This document shows positions 1 to 8,641 of a stretch of DNA of 64,000 bases, one piece after another. The stretch lies in contig NZ_WIXK01000010.1 of NCBI RefSeq assembly GCF_009617595.1, positions 41,361 to 105,360 of the forward strand, in the 5' to 3' direction. This DNA comes from Tritonibacter aquimaris (GTDB taxonomy: Bacteria > Pseudomonadota > Alphaproteobacteria > Rhodobacterales > Rhodobacteraceae). The notes under the pieces were generated by a model. The model was not told where the DNA came from and did not search any database. It saw nothing but the letters and a program-made list of their open reading frames with translations. Made by a program: the position numbers and the translations under genes. Within the stretch, counting starts at the first letter, position 1. Each line of letters begins with the position of its first letter.

Positions 1-100
1 GACCTTAACACGGCGGTCACTGATCATTGGTAGATACATCATGCTGCAGCGCAGCACAATCCACCCTAGGTGTTAGAACGGGTGGCACGCTGTGATCAAC

Positions 101-1402
101 TTATTCGTTCAACGCATCCAATCGCGCCCGTACCGACAAGCCATGCGCCTCAAGGCTTTCACTGATCGCCAGGGATTCGGCCGCAGGCCCGATGGCTTTC
201 AGCGCCGCAGGAGTCATTTGGCTCAACGTGGTGCGCTTGAGGAAATCCATCACCGACAACCCGGAAGAGAAACGCGCGGAACGCGCGGTGGGCAACACGT
301 GGTTTGGACCACCAACATAATCCCCAATGGCTTCGGGCGTATATTGGCCAAGGAAGATCGCACCAGCATGTACGGTTTTTTCGCTAAGCGCCACGGGATC
401 TGCCACGCAGAGTTCCAAGTGTTCAGGCGCGATCCGATTCGACAGGGCCGCCGCTTCATCCAGATCACGCACCGTTACAACTGCACCATAATCGCGCCAG
501 CTTTTACCTGCGATTTCACGGCGTTCCAGTGTTTCCAAACGCTTTTCGACCGCATCTGCAACCGCACGACCAAAGTCAGCATCATCGGTAATCAGGATGG
601 ATTGCGCACTTTCGTCGTGTTCAGCTTGGCTCAACAGATCCAGGGCGATCCAATCTGGGGTATTGTCTTTGTCAGCAATTACCAGAATTTCAGAAGGCCC
701 GGCGATCATATCGATGCCAACTTTACCAAACACACGCCGTTTGGCGGCTGCAACAAAGGCGTTGCCGGGGCCGGTGATCTTATCCACCGCAGGAATGCTC
801 TCGGTGCCATAGGCCAGGGCTGCCACGGCTTGCGCACCACCAACCCGATAGATTTCATCCACCCCCGAAAGCCTGGCAGCGAACAACACCAATGGGTTCA
901 CCTGCATATCAGGCGTAGGCACGGTGATCGCAAGCCGTTCAACTCCCGCGACCTTGGCGGGGATTGCATTCATCAAAACCGATGAGGGATAGGTGGCCAG
1001 CCCGCCAGGCACATAAAGGCCGGCAGCAGACACAGCAGACCAGCGCCAGCCCAAAGTTGCCCCTGCCGCATCGGTCCATTGATCATCTGCAGGCATCTGG
1101 CGTTCGTGATATGCGCGGATGCGTTCTGCTGCGAGCTCCAGCGCCGCGCGATCCTTGTCTGAAACCTCAGCAATCGCCGCATCGATTTCGTCCGCGCTGA
1201 ACCGCAATTGATCCGCCGTTAGTGTGACCCGGTCAAAACGATTGGTCAGTTCCACAACAGCTTCATCGCCGCGCGCGCGCACATCCGCAATAATGGCTGC
1301 AACAGTTGCATCCACATCCGGGCTATCCTCACGCTTTGCACCCAACAAAGCCGTGAACTGCGTTTCGAAATCGACGTCAGATGAATTCAGAAAAACGGGC
1401 AT
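101..1402 (-). CDS. hisD: Histidinol dehydrogenase
   Basis: Catalyses the last two steps of histidine synthesis, L-histidinol to L-histidine with two NAD+, in the cytoplasm. The 433-residue length is normal for the family. The Zn/active-site segment SQAEHDESAQS lies near residues 258-268, AGPSEILVIAD near 234-244 and EHLEL near 325. The start is supported by a strong AAAGGAG ribosome site. It is the last gene of a minus-strand run murA, DUF2948, hisD; the 68-base gap to the DUF2948 gene allows co-transcription. No other his gene is in the window. Confidence 0.97.
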   Translation of the reverse strand: MPVFLNSSDVDFETQFTALLGAKREDSPDVDATVAAIIADVRARGDEAVVELTNRFDRVTLTADQLRFSADEIDAAIAEVSDKDRAALELAAERIRAYHERQMPADDQWTDAAGATLGWRWSAVSAAGLYVPGGLATYPSSVLMNAIPAKVAGVERLAITVPTPDMQVNPLVLFAARLSGVDEIYRVGGAQAVAALAYGTESIPAVDKITGPGNAFVAAAKRRVFGKVGIDMIAGPSEILVIADKDNTPDWIALDLLSQAEHDESAQSILITDDADFGRAVADAVEKRLETLERREIAGKSWRDYGAVVTVRDLDEAAALSNRIAPEHLELCVADPVALSEKTVHAGAIFLGQYTPEAIGDYVGGPNHVLPTARSARFSSGLSVMDFLKRTTLSQMTPAALKAIGPAAESLAISESLEAHGLSVRARLDALNE

Positions 1403-1470
1403 GCTGGATCTCCTTTGATGCTGCCATACCTGTCAGCGACAAAAGGCTCAAGGTATGGCAGAAACGCGTG

Positions 1471-1950
1471 TTATGCGTTGTCGTGTTGCGGCATCTGCCC
1501 CGATGGAGCCTTGTAGGGGCGCGTCACATCTTTCAGCGAGACTTCCAACGCTTCGACATGAAGTCGCAGCACGCCATCCCCCGCAAAGGTAAGCAGCAAG
1601 AAGCCTTCGCCATCGGCCCCTGCTTCAAAGTTCACCGAAAGCAGCGAAAGAATCAGATCCTTGTCTGATCGATCCACCCCCTGCGACGCCACGCCCAGCA
1701 CGTTGTCGACGGCCAGAATTGACCGCACCCGTTCAAAGGCACGGCCGCGACGTTCGGCTGCGGTCTGATCTTCCCAGCGAAACCGATTCAACAAGATCAC
1801 AAAACGCCGCTCTTTGGCGCGCCAGGACATTTCCGTAATCGGAAACACCGCGTCCTGCACCAAAGATGAGATCACATTCAGATCCTCAGCATCTACGGCA
1901 CCTATGTTCAGCGGCGCTTCACGGCCGTCTTCAAAACTGGCGTCGCTCAT
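1471..1950 (-). CDS. DUF2948 family protein
   Basis: A 159-residue soluble protein resembling the DUF2948 family, which is found mainly in alphaproteobacteria and has no known function. No signal peptide or membrane segment is visible. Its ATG overlaps the murA stop codon as ATGA, so translation is probably coupled to murA. The arrangement murA, DUF2948, hisD puts it in a housekeeping context of cell-wall precursor and histidine synthesis, but says nothing firm about its role. Confidence 0.85.
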   Translation of the reverse strand: MSDASFEDGREAPLNIGAVDAEDLNVISSLVQDAVFPITEMSWRAKERRFVILLNRFRWEDQTAAERRGRAFERVRSILAVDNVLGVASQGVDRSDKDLILSLLSVNFEAGADGEGFLLLTFAGDGVLRLHVEALEVSLKDVTRPYKAPSGQMPQHDNA

Positions 1951-3221
1951 CCGTCCCCCTTGATCCGTTCGATCTTTGCGCCAACCCCGGACAATTTGCG
2001 CACCACGTGCTCATATCCGCGATCCAGATGATACACCCGGCTGACTGTGGTTTCCCCTTCGGCTGCGAGACCCGCAAGAATCAGCGAAACAGACGCGCGC
2101 AGATCCGTTGCCATCACCGGCGCGCCCTTAAGCTTTTCGGTCCCGGTCACTTTAGCCGTGCCACCGGAGACATCAATATTTGCCCCCATGCGTATCAATT
2201 CTGGCGCATGCATAAAGCGATTCTCAAAGATTTTTTCTTCCAGCACGCTCGTACCTTCGGCGGTACACAGCAGCGCCATCATCTGGGCCTGCAGGTCGGT
2301 CGGGAAGCCGGGGAACGGCTCGGTCGTAACATCCACGGCACGTACACGCCCATTGTTGCGGGCTACACGCAATCCGTTCTCGGTGTCTTCAACTGTCACG
2401 CCTGCTTCTTCGAGCTTTTCAACAAAGGCCCCAATAAGCGACCGTCGCCCACCCAGAAGCTCAACTTCACCGCCACAGATCGCGGGTGCCAGCATATAAG
2501 TGCCCAGCTCGATGCGGTCGGTGACAACAGGGTGTGTCGCGCCATTCAGGCGATCAACCCCCTCAATCAGGATCGTATCGCTACCCTCGCCTTCAATATG
2601 AGCACCCATTTTGCGCAGGCATTCAACGAGGTCGACAATCTCTGGCTCGCGGGCCGCGTTCTTAATCGTAGTCGTGCCCTTGGCAAGAACCGCTGCCAGC
2701 AGCGCATTTTCCGTAGCCCCAACAGAGACAAAAGGAAATTCAATCACCCCACCCTTAAGGCGCCCACCCGGCGCTTTGGCGTGCACATAGCCTTCTTTCA
2801 GCTCAAGTTCCGCACCCAACGCTTCAAGCGCCTTGAGGTGCAGATCAACCGGACGCGCGCCAATGGCACAGCCACCGGGCAAGGACACCACAGCGTGCCC
2901 GTCACGCGCAAGCATCGGCCCCAACACCAGAATAGACGCGCGCATTTTGCGCACGATGTCATATTCAGCCACATGGTTGTTGATATCGTGGCTCGACATC
3001 GCCAGCACTTTACCATCCTGCAGCGCCGAGACCTCCGCGCCAAGCGACTGCAACAAAACGGTCATGGTGCGAATGTCGCTCAGCCGGGGCGCATTGGTCA
3101 GTGTCAACGGCTCTTCGGTGAGCAAAGTTGCAGGCATCAACGTCAGACAGGCGTTTTTTGCGCCTGCGATTGCGATCTGGCCATTCAGCGGGCCATTACC
3201 TGTTACAAGAATCGAATCCAT
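1947..3221 (-). CDS. murA: UDP-N-acetylglucosamine 1-carboxyvinyltransferase
   Basis: Transfers enolpyruvate from PEP to UDP-GlcNAc, the first committed step of peptidoglycan synthesis, in the cytoplasm. The 424-residue protein has the family Lys at about position 22 (IAGAKNA) and the catalytic Cys at about 118 ([15 protein letters not shown]). That Cys is the usual fosfomycin target, so no resistance-type Cys-to-Asp change is seen. The gene overlaps the downstream DUF2948 gene by four bases. An AAGGG ribosome site precedes the ATG. Confidence 0.98.
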   Translation of the reverse strand: MDSILVTGNGPLNGQIAIAGAKNACLTLMPATLLTEEPLTLTNAPRLSDIRTMTVLLQSLGAEVSALQDGKVLAMSSHDINNHVAEYDIVRKMRASILVLGPMLARDGHAVVSLPGGCAIGARPVDLHLKALEALGAELELKEGYVHAKAPGGRLKGGVIEFPFVSVGATENALLAAVLAKGTTTIKNAAREPEIVDLVECLRKMGAHIEGEGSDTILIEGVDRLNGATHPVVTDRIELGTYMLAPAICGGEVELLGGRRSLIGAFVEKLEEAGVTVEDTENGLRVARNNGRVRAVDVTTEPFPGFPTDLQAQMMALLCTAEGTSVLEEKIFENRFMHAPELIRMGANIDVSGGTAKVTGTEKLKGAPVMATDLRASVSLILAGLAAEGETTVSRVYHLDRGYEHVVRKLSGVGAKIERIKGDG

Positions 3222-3227
3222 AATTAA

Positions 3228-3383
3228 CTACCCTTCAGAATTGCCTGTTGAATCATCTTTTTTAGCGACCCGCGCCTTCGCCTGAGCCTTGCGTCGCGCC
3301 ATATTCGCCTTTAGCGCCGCCTTCAATCGGTCTTCGCGCTGGGTCGCCGCGTCTTGTTTTTTTGGTGTTTTTGGATCTGCCAT
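3228..3383 (-). CDS. Small basic hypothetical protein
   Basis: A 51-residue protein beginning MADPKTPKKQD, rich in Lys, Arg and Ala and probably helical throughout (KAALKANMARRKAQAKARVA). The ATG at 3383 is preferred over an upstream in-frame start because the longer N-terminus looks like translated intergenic sequence. It ends 7 bases before the murA start on the same strand, so the two are probably co-transcribed. No family is recognised with certainty. The charge suggests a nucleic-acid or ribosome contact, but this is inference. Confidence 0.65.
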   Translation of the reverse strand: MADPKTPKKQDAATQREDRLKAALKANMARRKAQAKARVAKKDDSTGNSEG

Positions 3384-3468
3384 AAAACTTCTGTATCGGA
3401 ATGCGAAAAAACCGTCCAGATTGCTCTTGCACCCGAAATCATTTCTGCATAAAAGCCCCTTCACCGGC

Positions 3469-3543
<75 letters not shown>

Positions 3544-3734
3544 GTAAAATCCCGAATAGATGTAGTGATAACATAGACTTGGGCGTCGCCTCCCCCTGGT
3601 CGATCGAGCTCGGCATGTTCTGAAGATCGCACACAGGTCAAACGCGAATTCGCGCACCCTAGCCATTCCCATAAAGTCCACCACTGACCGCTCACGATTA
3701 GGGGCAAACATTGGTTTCGGCTTTGCGTTAAATC

Positions 3735-4604
3735 TCAGAACTTTCGGAACAATTTCGTCAGATCAAACAGATCGTCTAGCCGTTCATATCGGGTCCGAGT
3801 TTCATCCCAGCTTTTTTCTTGTGTGGCCGCAATCATCGCTTCCAGCAACATCATGGTGGAAATATTGGAATCCCACGCCGAGGGAATCTCAACCCAGCAA
3901 TTGAACTTCTGATCCGCAACCTCACCAATGGGGCTGCCCCATTGATCGGTCAGCAGGATCACATAGATACCTCGTTCGCGCGCAAGCTCAGCCAACCTTT
4001 GCAAATTGGTTTCATATCGGCGCACATCAAACATAAGCAAAGTATCGCCTTCCACCATATCCAGCACATAGTGTGGCCAAGTCGCCGATGACGATGTCAT
4101 ATGCGTCACTCTTTGGCGCACCGCTTGAAAATGGGTAAAGGCATAATCAGCCAAAGCACGCGTGATACGACCACCAACAACATAAAGACGCCCCTTGGTG
4201 TCGGCCAGATGCTCAACCGCCTGATCAAACGCTTCGGTATCCAGATTAGAAAGCGTCTGCCCAAGATTGTTGGTCACAGCCTCAGAAAACCGATTGAGCA
4301 TATGGCCCTCTGGCACCTCAGAGATCCAATTATCGCGACGTTGTGTAGGGCCAGAAACCTTGGCCTCCAGCTCTTCGCGCAGGGCCTGATGAAACTGAGG
4401 ATATCCTTTAAACCCAAGCTTTTGCACTGTGCGCGCAACGGTTGGCGTAGATACATCTGCGCTTTGCGCAACGATGGTGATCGATGCCAATCCAGCCACC
4501 GGGTAATTGTCCAACAACGCCTGCGCAAACTTGCGCTCGCTCTGTGTCAACGAAGCGTAATGTTGGCGAATCAATTCGCGCACTGTGGCTGCGGGTTTAG
4601 ACAC
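3735..4604 (-). CDS. RpiR/MurR-family transcriptional regulator
   Basis: A 289-residue regulator with an N-terminal RpiR-type helix-turn-helix (about residues 5-80; SADVSTPTVARTVQKLGFKG is the recognition region) and a C-terminal SIS sugar-isomerase-like sensor domain (about 125-260). The start is a GTG preceded by GAGGAAA. It is divergent from the operon at 4761-12521, with a 156-base shared control region, so it most likely regulates that operon. RpiR proteins often sense phosphorylated sugars, but several regulate amine or amino acid catabolism. The effector is unknown. Confidence 0.9.
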   Translation of the reverse strand: MSKPAATVRELIRQHYASLTQSERKFAQALLDNYPVAGLASITIVAQSADVSTPTVARTVQKLGFKGYPQFHQALREELEAKVSGPTQRRDNWISEVPEGHMLNRFSEAVTNNLGQTLSNLDTEAFDQAVEHLADTKGRLYVVGGRITRALADYAFTHFQAVRQRVTHMTSSSATWPHYVLDMVEGDTLLMFDVRRYETNLQRLAELARERGIYVILLTDQWGSPIGEVADQKFNCWVEIPSAWDSNISTMMLLEAMIAATQEKSWDETRTRYERLDDLFDLTKLFRKF

Positions 4605-4677
4605 GGTCAGTTTCCTCTTGGCGCATTTCGCTCAGCTCAGTGATTATCCATTGAACAGATATTTTCAAAGCCCAACG

Positions 4678-4738
4678 TTCTGAAACAATAATTCTGGAAA
4701 TATATTGACAGAAATTTCGACCCGTGGAAACATTTATC
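4678..4738 (+). promoter_or_regulatory. Candidate promoter and RpiR operator of the catabolic operon
   Basis: A perfect -35 hexamer TTGACA lies at 4705-4710. Possible but weak -10 sequences follow around 4729-4738. Two direct copies of TTCTGRAAM start 14 bases apart, at 4678 and 4692, and an 8-base palindrome GAAATTTC sits at 4711-4718 inside the promoter spacer. Spaced GAAA/TTTC elements suit an RpiR-type operator that would block this promoter. The assignment is inferred from position between the regulator and the operon. Confidence 0.45.
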
Positions 4739-4760
4739 CAAACAAACGGGGAGAACAGGC

Positions 4761-5537
4761 ATGCCAGCCGATTCTAACGCGAGCGGCACTGCTGTTGAGA
4801 TCATCAACCCATTGGGTTCGGGAAATGTCGTTTTGCTGTGCGAACATGCCAGCAGTCACATTCCAGAGCGCTACAACGGATTGGGACTTGATGACAAAGA
4901 CACCAAAAGCCACGCTGCTTGGGATCCAGGCGCGCGGGAATTGGGCCTTATTTTGGCCAATGAACTTGATGCAGCCTTTGTCTGTAGCTGCGTTTCGCGC
5001 TTGGTTTATGATTGCAATCGCCCGCCCAGCGCCAAAAGCGCAATGCCAGAGAAATCGGAACTGATCGAGATCCCCGGCAATCGCAACCTGTCTGACGCTG
5101 CCCGCACCGAGCGGGTTCAAACAGTCTACGTCCCGTTTTGCACCAAAGTTTCAGACGTCCTTTCCAAACGTGCCGACCCCCCGGTCGCGCTTGTGACCAT
5201 ACACAGCTTCACCCCGGTTTACTTTGGCGCGACGCGTGAGGTTGAAATTGGGCTACTCCACGACAGCGACAGCCAAATGGTGGATCTGATGCTGGCCAAT
5301 GCGGCCAATCTGCCTCACCGCTGCATTCAACGAAACGCCCCCTATGGGCCAGAAGATGGCGTGACCCATTCGCTAAAGCTGCACGGCATTCAAAACGGTC
5401 TGCCAAATGTGATGATCGAAGTGCGCAATGACTTACTAAAGACGCCAAAAGATATCCGCGCCATCGCTGATGAGCTGCTGAGCATGCTGCGCCCAGCTTT
5501 GAACGCGCTGTCAGATGGGGAGGCAAAAGATGCCTAG
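4761..5537 (+). CDS. N-formylglutamate amidohydrolase-family hydrolase
   Basis: A 258-residue member of the N-formylglutamate amidohydrolase (FGase) family, which hydrolyses N-acyl bonds of glutamate in histidine breakdown. Family features include LLCEHASSHIP near the N-terminus, LVYDCNRPP in the middle and MIEVRNDLL near the end. The ATG follows a GGGGAGA site. No histidine-utilisation gene is nearby; instead it opens an operon with a TRAP transporter, a glutamine-synthetase-like ligase and two dehydrogenases. A gamma-glutamyl amide hydrolase role is therefore as likely as true FGase activity. That reading is inference. Confidence 0.85.
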   Translation: MPADSNASGTAVEIINPLGSGNVVLLCEHASSHIPERYNGLGLDDKDTKSHAAWDPGARELGLILANELDAAFVCSCVSRLVYDCNRPPSAKSAMPEKSELIEIPGNRNLSDAARTERVQTVYVPFCTKVSDVLSKRADPPVALVTIHSFTPVYFGATREVEIGLLHDSDSQMVDLMLANAANLPHRCIQRNAPYGPEDGVTHSLKLHGIQNGLPNVMIEVRNDLLKTPKDIRAIADELLSMLRPALNALSDGEAKDA

Positions 5538-6126
5538 TTGGATCCGCGCCTATGTGCGCGCCATCGATACCATGAACCGCTGGATTGGTCGCGTTGCCAT
5601 GTATCTGATCTTTGCGCTGATTGGGGTATTACTATGGTCCTCCATCTCGAAGACGTTTTTCAACCCGTCTCATTGGACCTTAGAAACCGCTCAATTTGTA
5701 ATGGTTGCCTATTATGTGCTGGGCGGCCCCTACTCCATTCAGATGGGATCCAACGTACGGATGGACCTGTTTTACGGGTCATGGTCTTTGCGCACCAAGG
5801 CGTTGTTTGACGCATTCACCGTGCTGTTTTTGATGTTCTATCTCGGTGTGCTGTTCATGGGCGCCGTCAGCTCAACCGCCTACTCATTGGGCTACTTCGG
5901 AATGGAGCCGTTCCAGTTCTTCTGGGAGCTATTCAAAACGCTGCTGACCGAAGGCCTCAGCGGCGCGCAGGACAAGATCGGCTATCTCGAAAGATCCTCC
6001 ACCGCCTGGCGCCCCTTCCTGTGGCCAGTCAAAACCATTCTCTGTTTTGGTGTCTTTATGATGCTGTTGCAGTGCCTTGCTGAACTATTTCGCGACATCG
6101 GTCGCCTGCGTGGAGTGCACCTCTGA
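5530..6126 (+). CDS. TRAP transporter small permease (DctQ type)
   Basis: A 198-residue inner-membrane protein with four predicted membrane segments, the small subunit of a tripartite ATP-independent periplasmic transporter. The ATG at 5530 overlaps the end of the upstream hydrolase gene by 8 bases and is preceded by GGGGAGG at a proper distance, so it is preferred over an in-frame upstream start at 5515. Its stop overlaps the start of the large permease gene by one base. Transport is expected to be driven by a Na+ gradient, as known for the family. Confidence 0.92.
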   Translation: MPSWIRAYVRAIDTMNRWIGRVAMYLIFALIGVLLWSSISKTFFNPSHWTLETAQFVMVAYYVLGGPYSIQMGSNVRMDLFYGSWSLRTKALFDAFTVLFLMFYLGVLFMGAVSSTAYSLGYFGMEPFQFFWELFKTLLTEGLSGAQDKIGYLERSSTAWRPFLWPVKTILCFGVFMMLLQCLAELFRDIGRLRGVHL

Positions 6127-7448
6127 TGTCATACGAAATGATCGCGATCCTCATGTTTTCGGGCATGATGTTGATGCTAATGACCGGTCAGCGCGTTTTT
6201 GGTGCAATTGGCTTTATCGGTGCGCTTGCGGGCTTGCTGCTTTGGGGTACGGGCGGGTCGGAAATTCCATTTTCGGCCGCAATGAAGCTGATGAAATGGT
6301 ATCCGCTTCTGACCCTGCCGATGTTTATTTTCATGGGCTACATCCTGTCGGAATCAAAGATCGCGGATGATCTGTATAAGATGTTCCATGTCTGGATGGG
6401 TCCGGTGCGCGGTGGCCTTGCCATTGGCACCATCGGCCTGATGGTGCTGATTTCCGCAATGAACGGGCTCAGCGTGGCGGGCATGGCGATTGGCGCAACC
6501 ATCGCACTGCCTGAGCTATTGCGCCGTGGCTACGATAAGATCATGGTGACCGGCGTTATTCAGGCCGGATCCTCATTGGGCATTCTGGTGCCACCCTCTG
6601 TTGTGTTGGTGCTCTATGCGATGATCGCCCGGCAACCGGTGGGCCAGCTTTGGCTTGCGGGTGTGGTTCCGGGGCTACTGATGGCCACGATGTTCATCAT
6701 CTACATCTACGTGCGCTGCCGCATTCAGCCTGAACTTGGCCCCACCTTGCCCGAACATGAGCGCAATGTACCCACCGCAGAAAAACTACGCCTGCTGCGC
6801 GCGGGCCTGCTGCCAATTGGTATCTTTGCCGCAATGATGGTGCCTTTTGTCAATGGCTGGACCTCGCTTGTCGAAAGTTCAGCGATCGGTGCCATGACCG
6901 CCTTTCTTGCTGCAATTCTCAAAGGTCGTATGACCAAAGAGGTGTTTGAAACTTCGGTGCGCTCCACATTGGGCATTTCCTGCATGTTCATGTGGATCAT
7001 TCTGGCGGCGCTTGGTTTTGGGGCAATTTTTGATGGCCTCGGTGCGGTCAAAGCGATTGAAGATCTGTTCACCGATCAATTGGGCCTCAGCCCCTGGATG
7101 ATCCTGATCCTGATGCAGCTCAGCTTCATCATCATGGGCACATTCCTTGATGACACCGCGATGCTGGTGATCGTTGCCCCGCTTTATGTACCGCTGGTGG
7201 GCGCGCTTGGTTTTGATCTGATCTGGTATGGGGTGCTTTATACAATTACGACCCAGATCGCCTATATGACGCCGCCTTTTGGCTACAACCTCTTCCTGAT
7301 GCGGGCAATGGCGCCACCGGAAATTGGCCTCAAGGATATCTATATCTCAATCATCCCCTTTGCAGCGGTGATGGTTGTGGCGCTCGCCCTGATTATGATC
7401 TTCCCGCAGATCGCCCTGTGGCTGCCGGAATATGTCTACGGAAAATAA
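6126..7448 (+). CDS. TRAP transporter large permease (DctM type)
   Basis: A 440-residue, highly hydrophobic protein with about 12 membrane segments, the transport subunit of the TRAP system. Typical motifs are visible: an early LTLPMFIFMGYIL, the glycine-rich GSSLGILVPPSVVLVLYAM and the late MTPPFGYNLFLM. The start overlaps the stop of the small permease gene (TGATG). Together with the flanking Q and P genes it makes a complete transporter. Confidence 0.95.
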   Translation: MSYEMIAILMFSGMMLMLMTGQRVFGAIGFIGALAGLLLWGTGGSEIPFSAAMKLMKWYPLLTLPMFIFMGYILSESKIADDLYKMFHVWMGPVRGGLAIGTIGLMVLISAMNGLSVAGMAIGATIALPELLRRGYDKIMVTGVIQAGSSLGILVPPSVVLVLYAMIARQPVGQLWLAGVVPGLLMATMFIIYIYVRCRIQPELGPTLPEHERNVPTAEKLRLLRAGLLPIGIFAAMMVPFVNGWTSLVESSAIGAMTAFLAAILKGRMTKEVFETSVRSTLGISCMFMWIILAALGFGAIFDGLGAVKAIEDLFTDQLGLSPWMILILMQLSFIIMGTFLDDTAMLVIVAPLYVPLVGALGFDLIWYGVLYTITTQIAYMTPPFGYNLFLMRAMAPPEIGLKDIYISIIPFAAVMVVALALIMIFPQIALWLPEYVYGK

Positions 7449-7498
7449 CCCAAAAAGAGCCCAACCAATGGGCCTAACCTTCAACAAGGAGTATGGAA

Positions 7499-8533
7499 AT
7501 GACATCAAGACGTAAGTTTCTGCAAACCGCCGGTGTTGGGGCCATGGCCGCGCCATTGGCAACACCTGCGCTGGCGCAATCTACCATCAAATGGCGTATG
7601 CAGACCTATGCCGGGGCTGCGCTGGCCGAACATGTGGTGAAACCCGCCATCGATATGTTCAACAAGATCGCAGGCGACCGCATGCAGATCGAGCTGTTTT
7701 ACGCCGACCAGCTGGTCCCCACTGGCGAACTGTTCCGCGCGATGCAGCGCGGCACCATTGATGCGGTGCAGTCAGACGATGACTCCATGGCCTCCCCGAC
7801 CGAGGTGACCGTCTTTGGCGGCTACTTCCCCTTTGCCTCACGCTACAGCCTAGATGTGCCTGTGCTGTTCAACCAGTACGGCCTGAACGAAATCTGGGAC
7901 GAAGAATATTCCAAAGTTGGTGTCAAACACATCTCCGCCGGCGCCTGGGATCCCTGCCACTTTGCCACCAAGGATCCGATCAACTCTCTGGCGGACCTGA
8001 AAGGCAAACGCGTCTTTACCTTCCCAACGGCTGGCCGTTTCCTCAGCCAGTTCGGTGTGGTGCCTGTTACCCTGCCGTGGGAAGACATCGAAGTTGCGGT
8101 TCAAACCGGTGAACTCGACGGGATCGCCTGGTCTGGCATTACTGAAGATTACACCGTTGGCTGGTCCAAAGTGACGGATTACTTCCTCACCAATAACATC
8201 TCTGGCGCATGGGCTGGTTCTTTCTTTGCCAATCAGGGTCGCTGGAACGAGCTGCCAGAGGATCTGCAAACCCTGTTCCGGGTCTGCTGTGATCAATCGC
8301 ACTATTATCGCCAGTGGTGGTACTGGGGCGGCGAGGCCGCGTTGCGTGTGAACGGAAGCGATATGAAGCTCACCACCATTCCAGACAATGAGTGGAAGCA
8401 GGTCGAAGACGCAGCCATAAAATTCTGGGATGAAGTGGCCGCAGAAAGCCCCACAAAGGCCCGCGTTGTTGAAATCTTCAAAAGATACAACGCCGATATG
8501 CAGAAGGCCGGGCGCCCCTACCGCTACGGCTGA
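7499..8533 (+). CDS. TRAP transporter solute-binding protein (DctP/TakP-like)
   Basis: A 344-residue periplasmic binding protein with a Tat-type signal (TSRRKFLQTAGVGA, cleavage likely after PALA). The ATG at 7499 is 7 bases from AAGGAG, while an in-frame ATG at 7493 is only 1 base away, so the shorter form is chosen. The segment KGKRVFTFPTAGRFLSQFG holds the region where TRAP receptors usually place a carboxylate-binding Arg. The ligand is not deducible. Genomic context suggests an amino alcohol or related amine, which would be unusual for this mainly carboxylate-binding family. Confidence 0.93.
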   Translation: MTSRRKFLQTAGVGAMAAPLATPALAQSTIKWRMQTYAGAALAEHVVKPAIDMFNKIAGDRMQIELFYADQLVPTGELFRAMQRGTIDAVQSDDDSMASPTEVTVFGGYFPFASRYSLDVPVLFNQYGLNEIWDEEYSKVGVKHISAGAWDPCHFATKDPINSLADLKGKRVFTFPTAGRFLSQFGVVPVTLPWEDIEVAVQTGELDGIAWSGITEDYTVGWSKVTDYFLTNNISGAWAGSFFANQGRWNELPEDLQTLFRVCCDQSHYYRQWWYWGGEAALRVNGSDMKLTTIPDNEWKQVEDAAIKFWDEVAAESPTKARVVEIFKRYNADMQKAGRPYRYG

Positions 8534-8541
8534 TGAAACTG

Positions 8542-8609
8542 CCTGCAATCCCCCATGGGATTGCAGGGCTCAACCTGCGATCAAGCCGGGGGATTTATCC
8601 CCTGGCTTG
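8542..8609 (+). promoter_or_regulatory. Two tandem hairpins between transporter and enzyme genes
   Basis: Hairpin 1 pairs CCTGCAATCCC (8542-8552) with GGGATTGCAGG (8557-8567) around loop CCAT, a perfect 11-bp stem. Hairpin 2 pairs 8582-8593 with 8598-8609, 12 bp including one G-U, around a 4-base loop. Neither is followed by a T-tract, so they are not simple terminators. They probably protect the binding-protein mRNA or set different levels for the transporter and enzyme parts of the operon. Confidence 0.6.
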
Positions 8610-8641
8610 GTCTCCGCTTGATAACAAAAGAGATCCCGCTC

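Noticed and set aside
1..91. A short minus-strand open frame (MMYLPMISDRRVKV) running off the left edge
   Set aside because: No ribosome site and too short to recognise; may be noise or the start of a gene outside the window.
92..985. Long plus-strand open frame opposite hisD
   Set aside because: It is the antisense shadow of a clear enzyme gene and encodes no recognisable domain.
4761..5537. Assignment of the operon to histidine degradation through N-formylglutamate
   Set aside because: No hutH, hutU, hutI or hutF is nearby, and the ligase and dehydrogenases do not fit that pathway.
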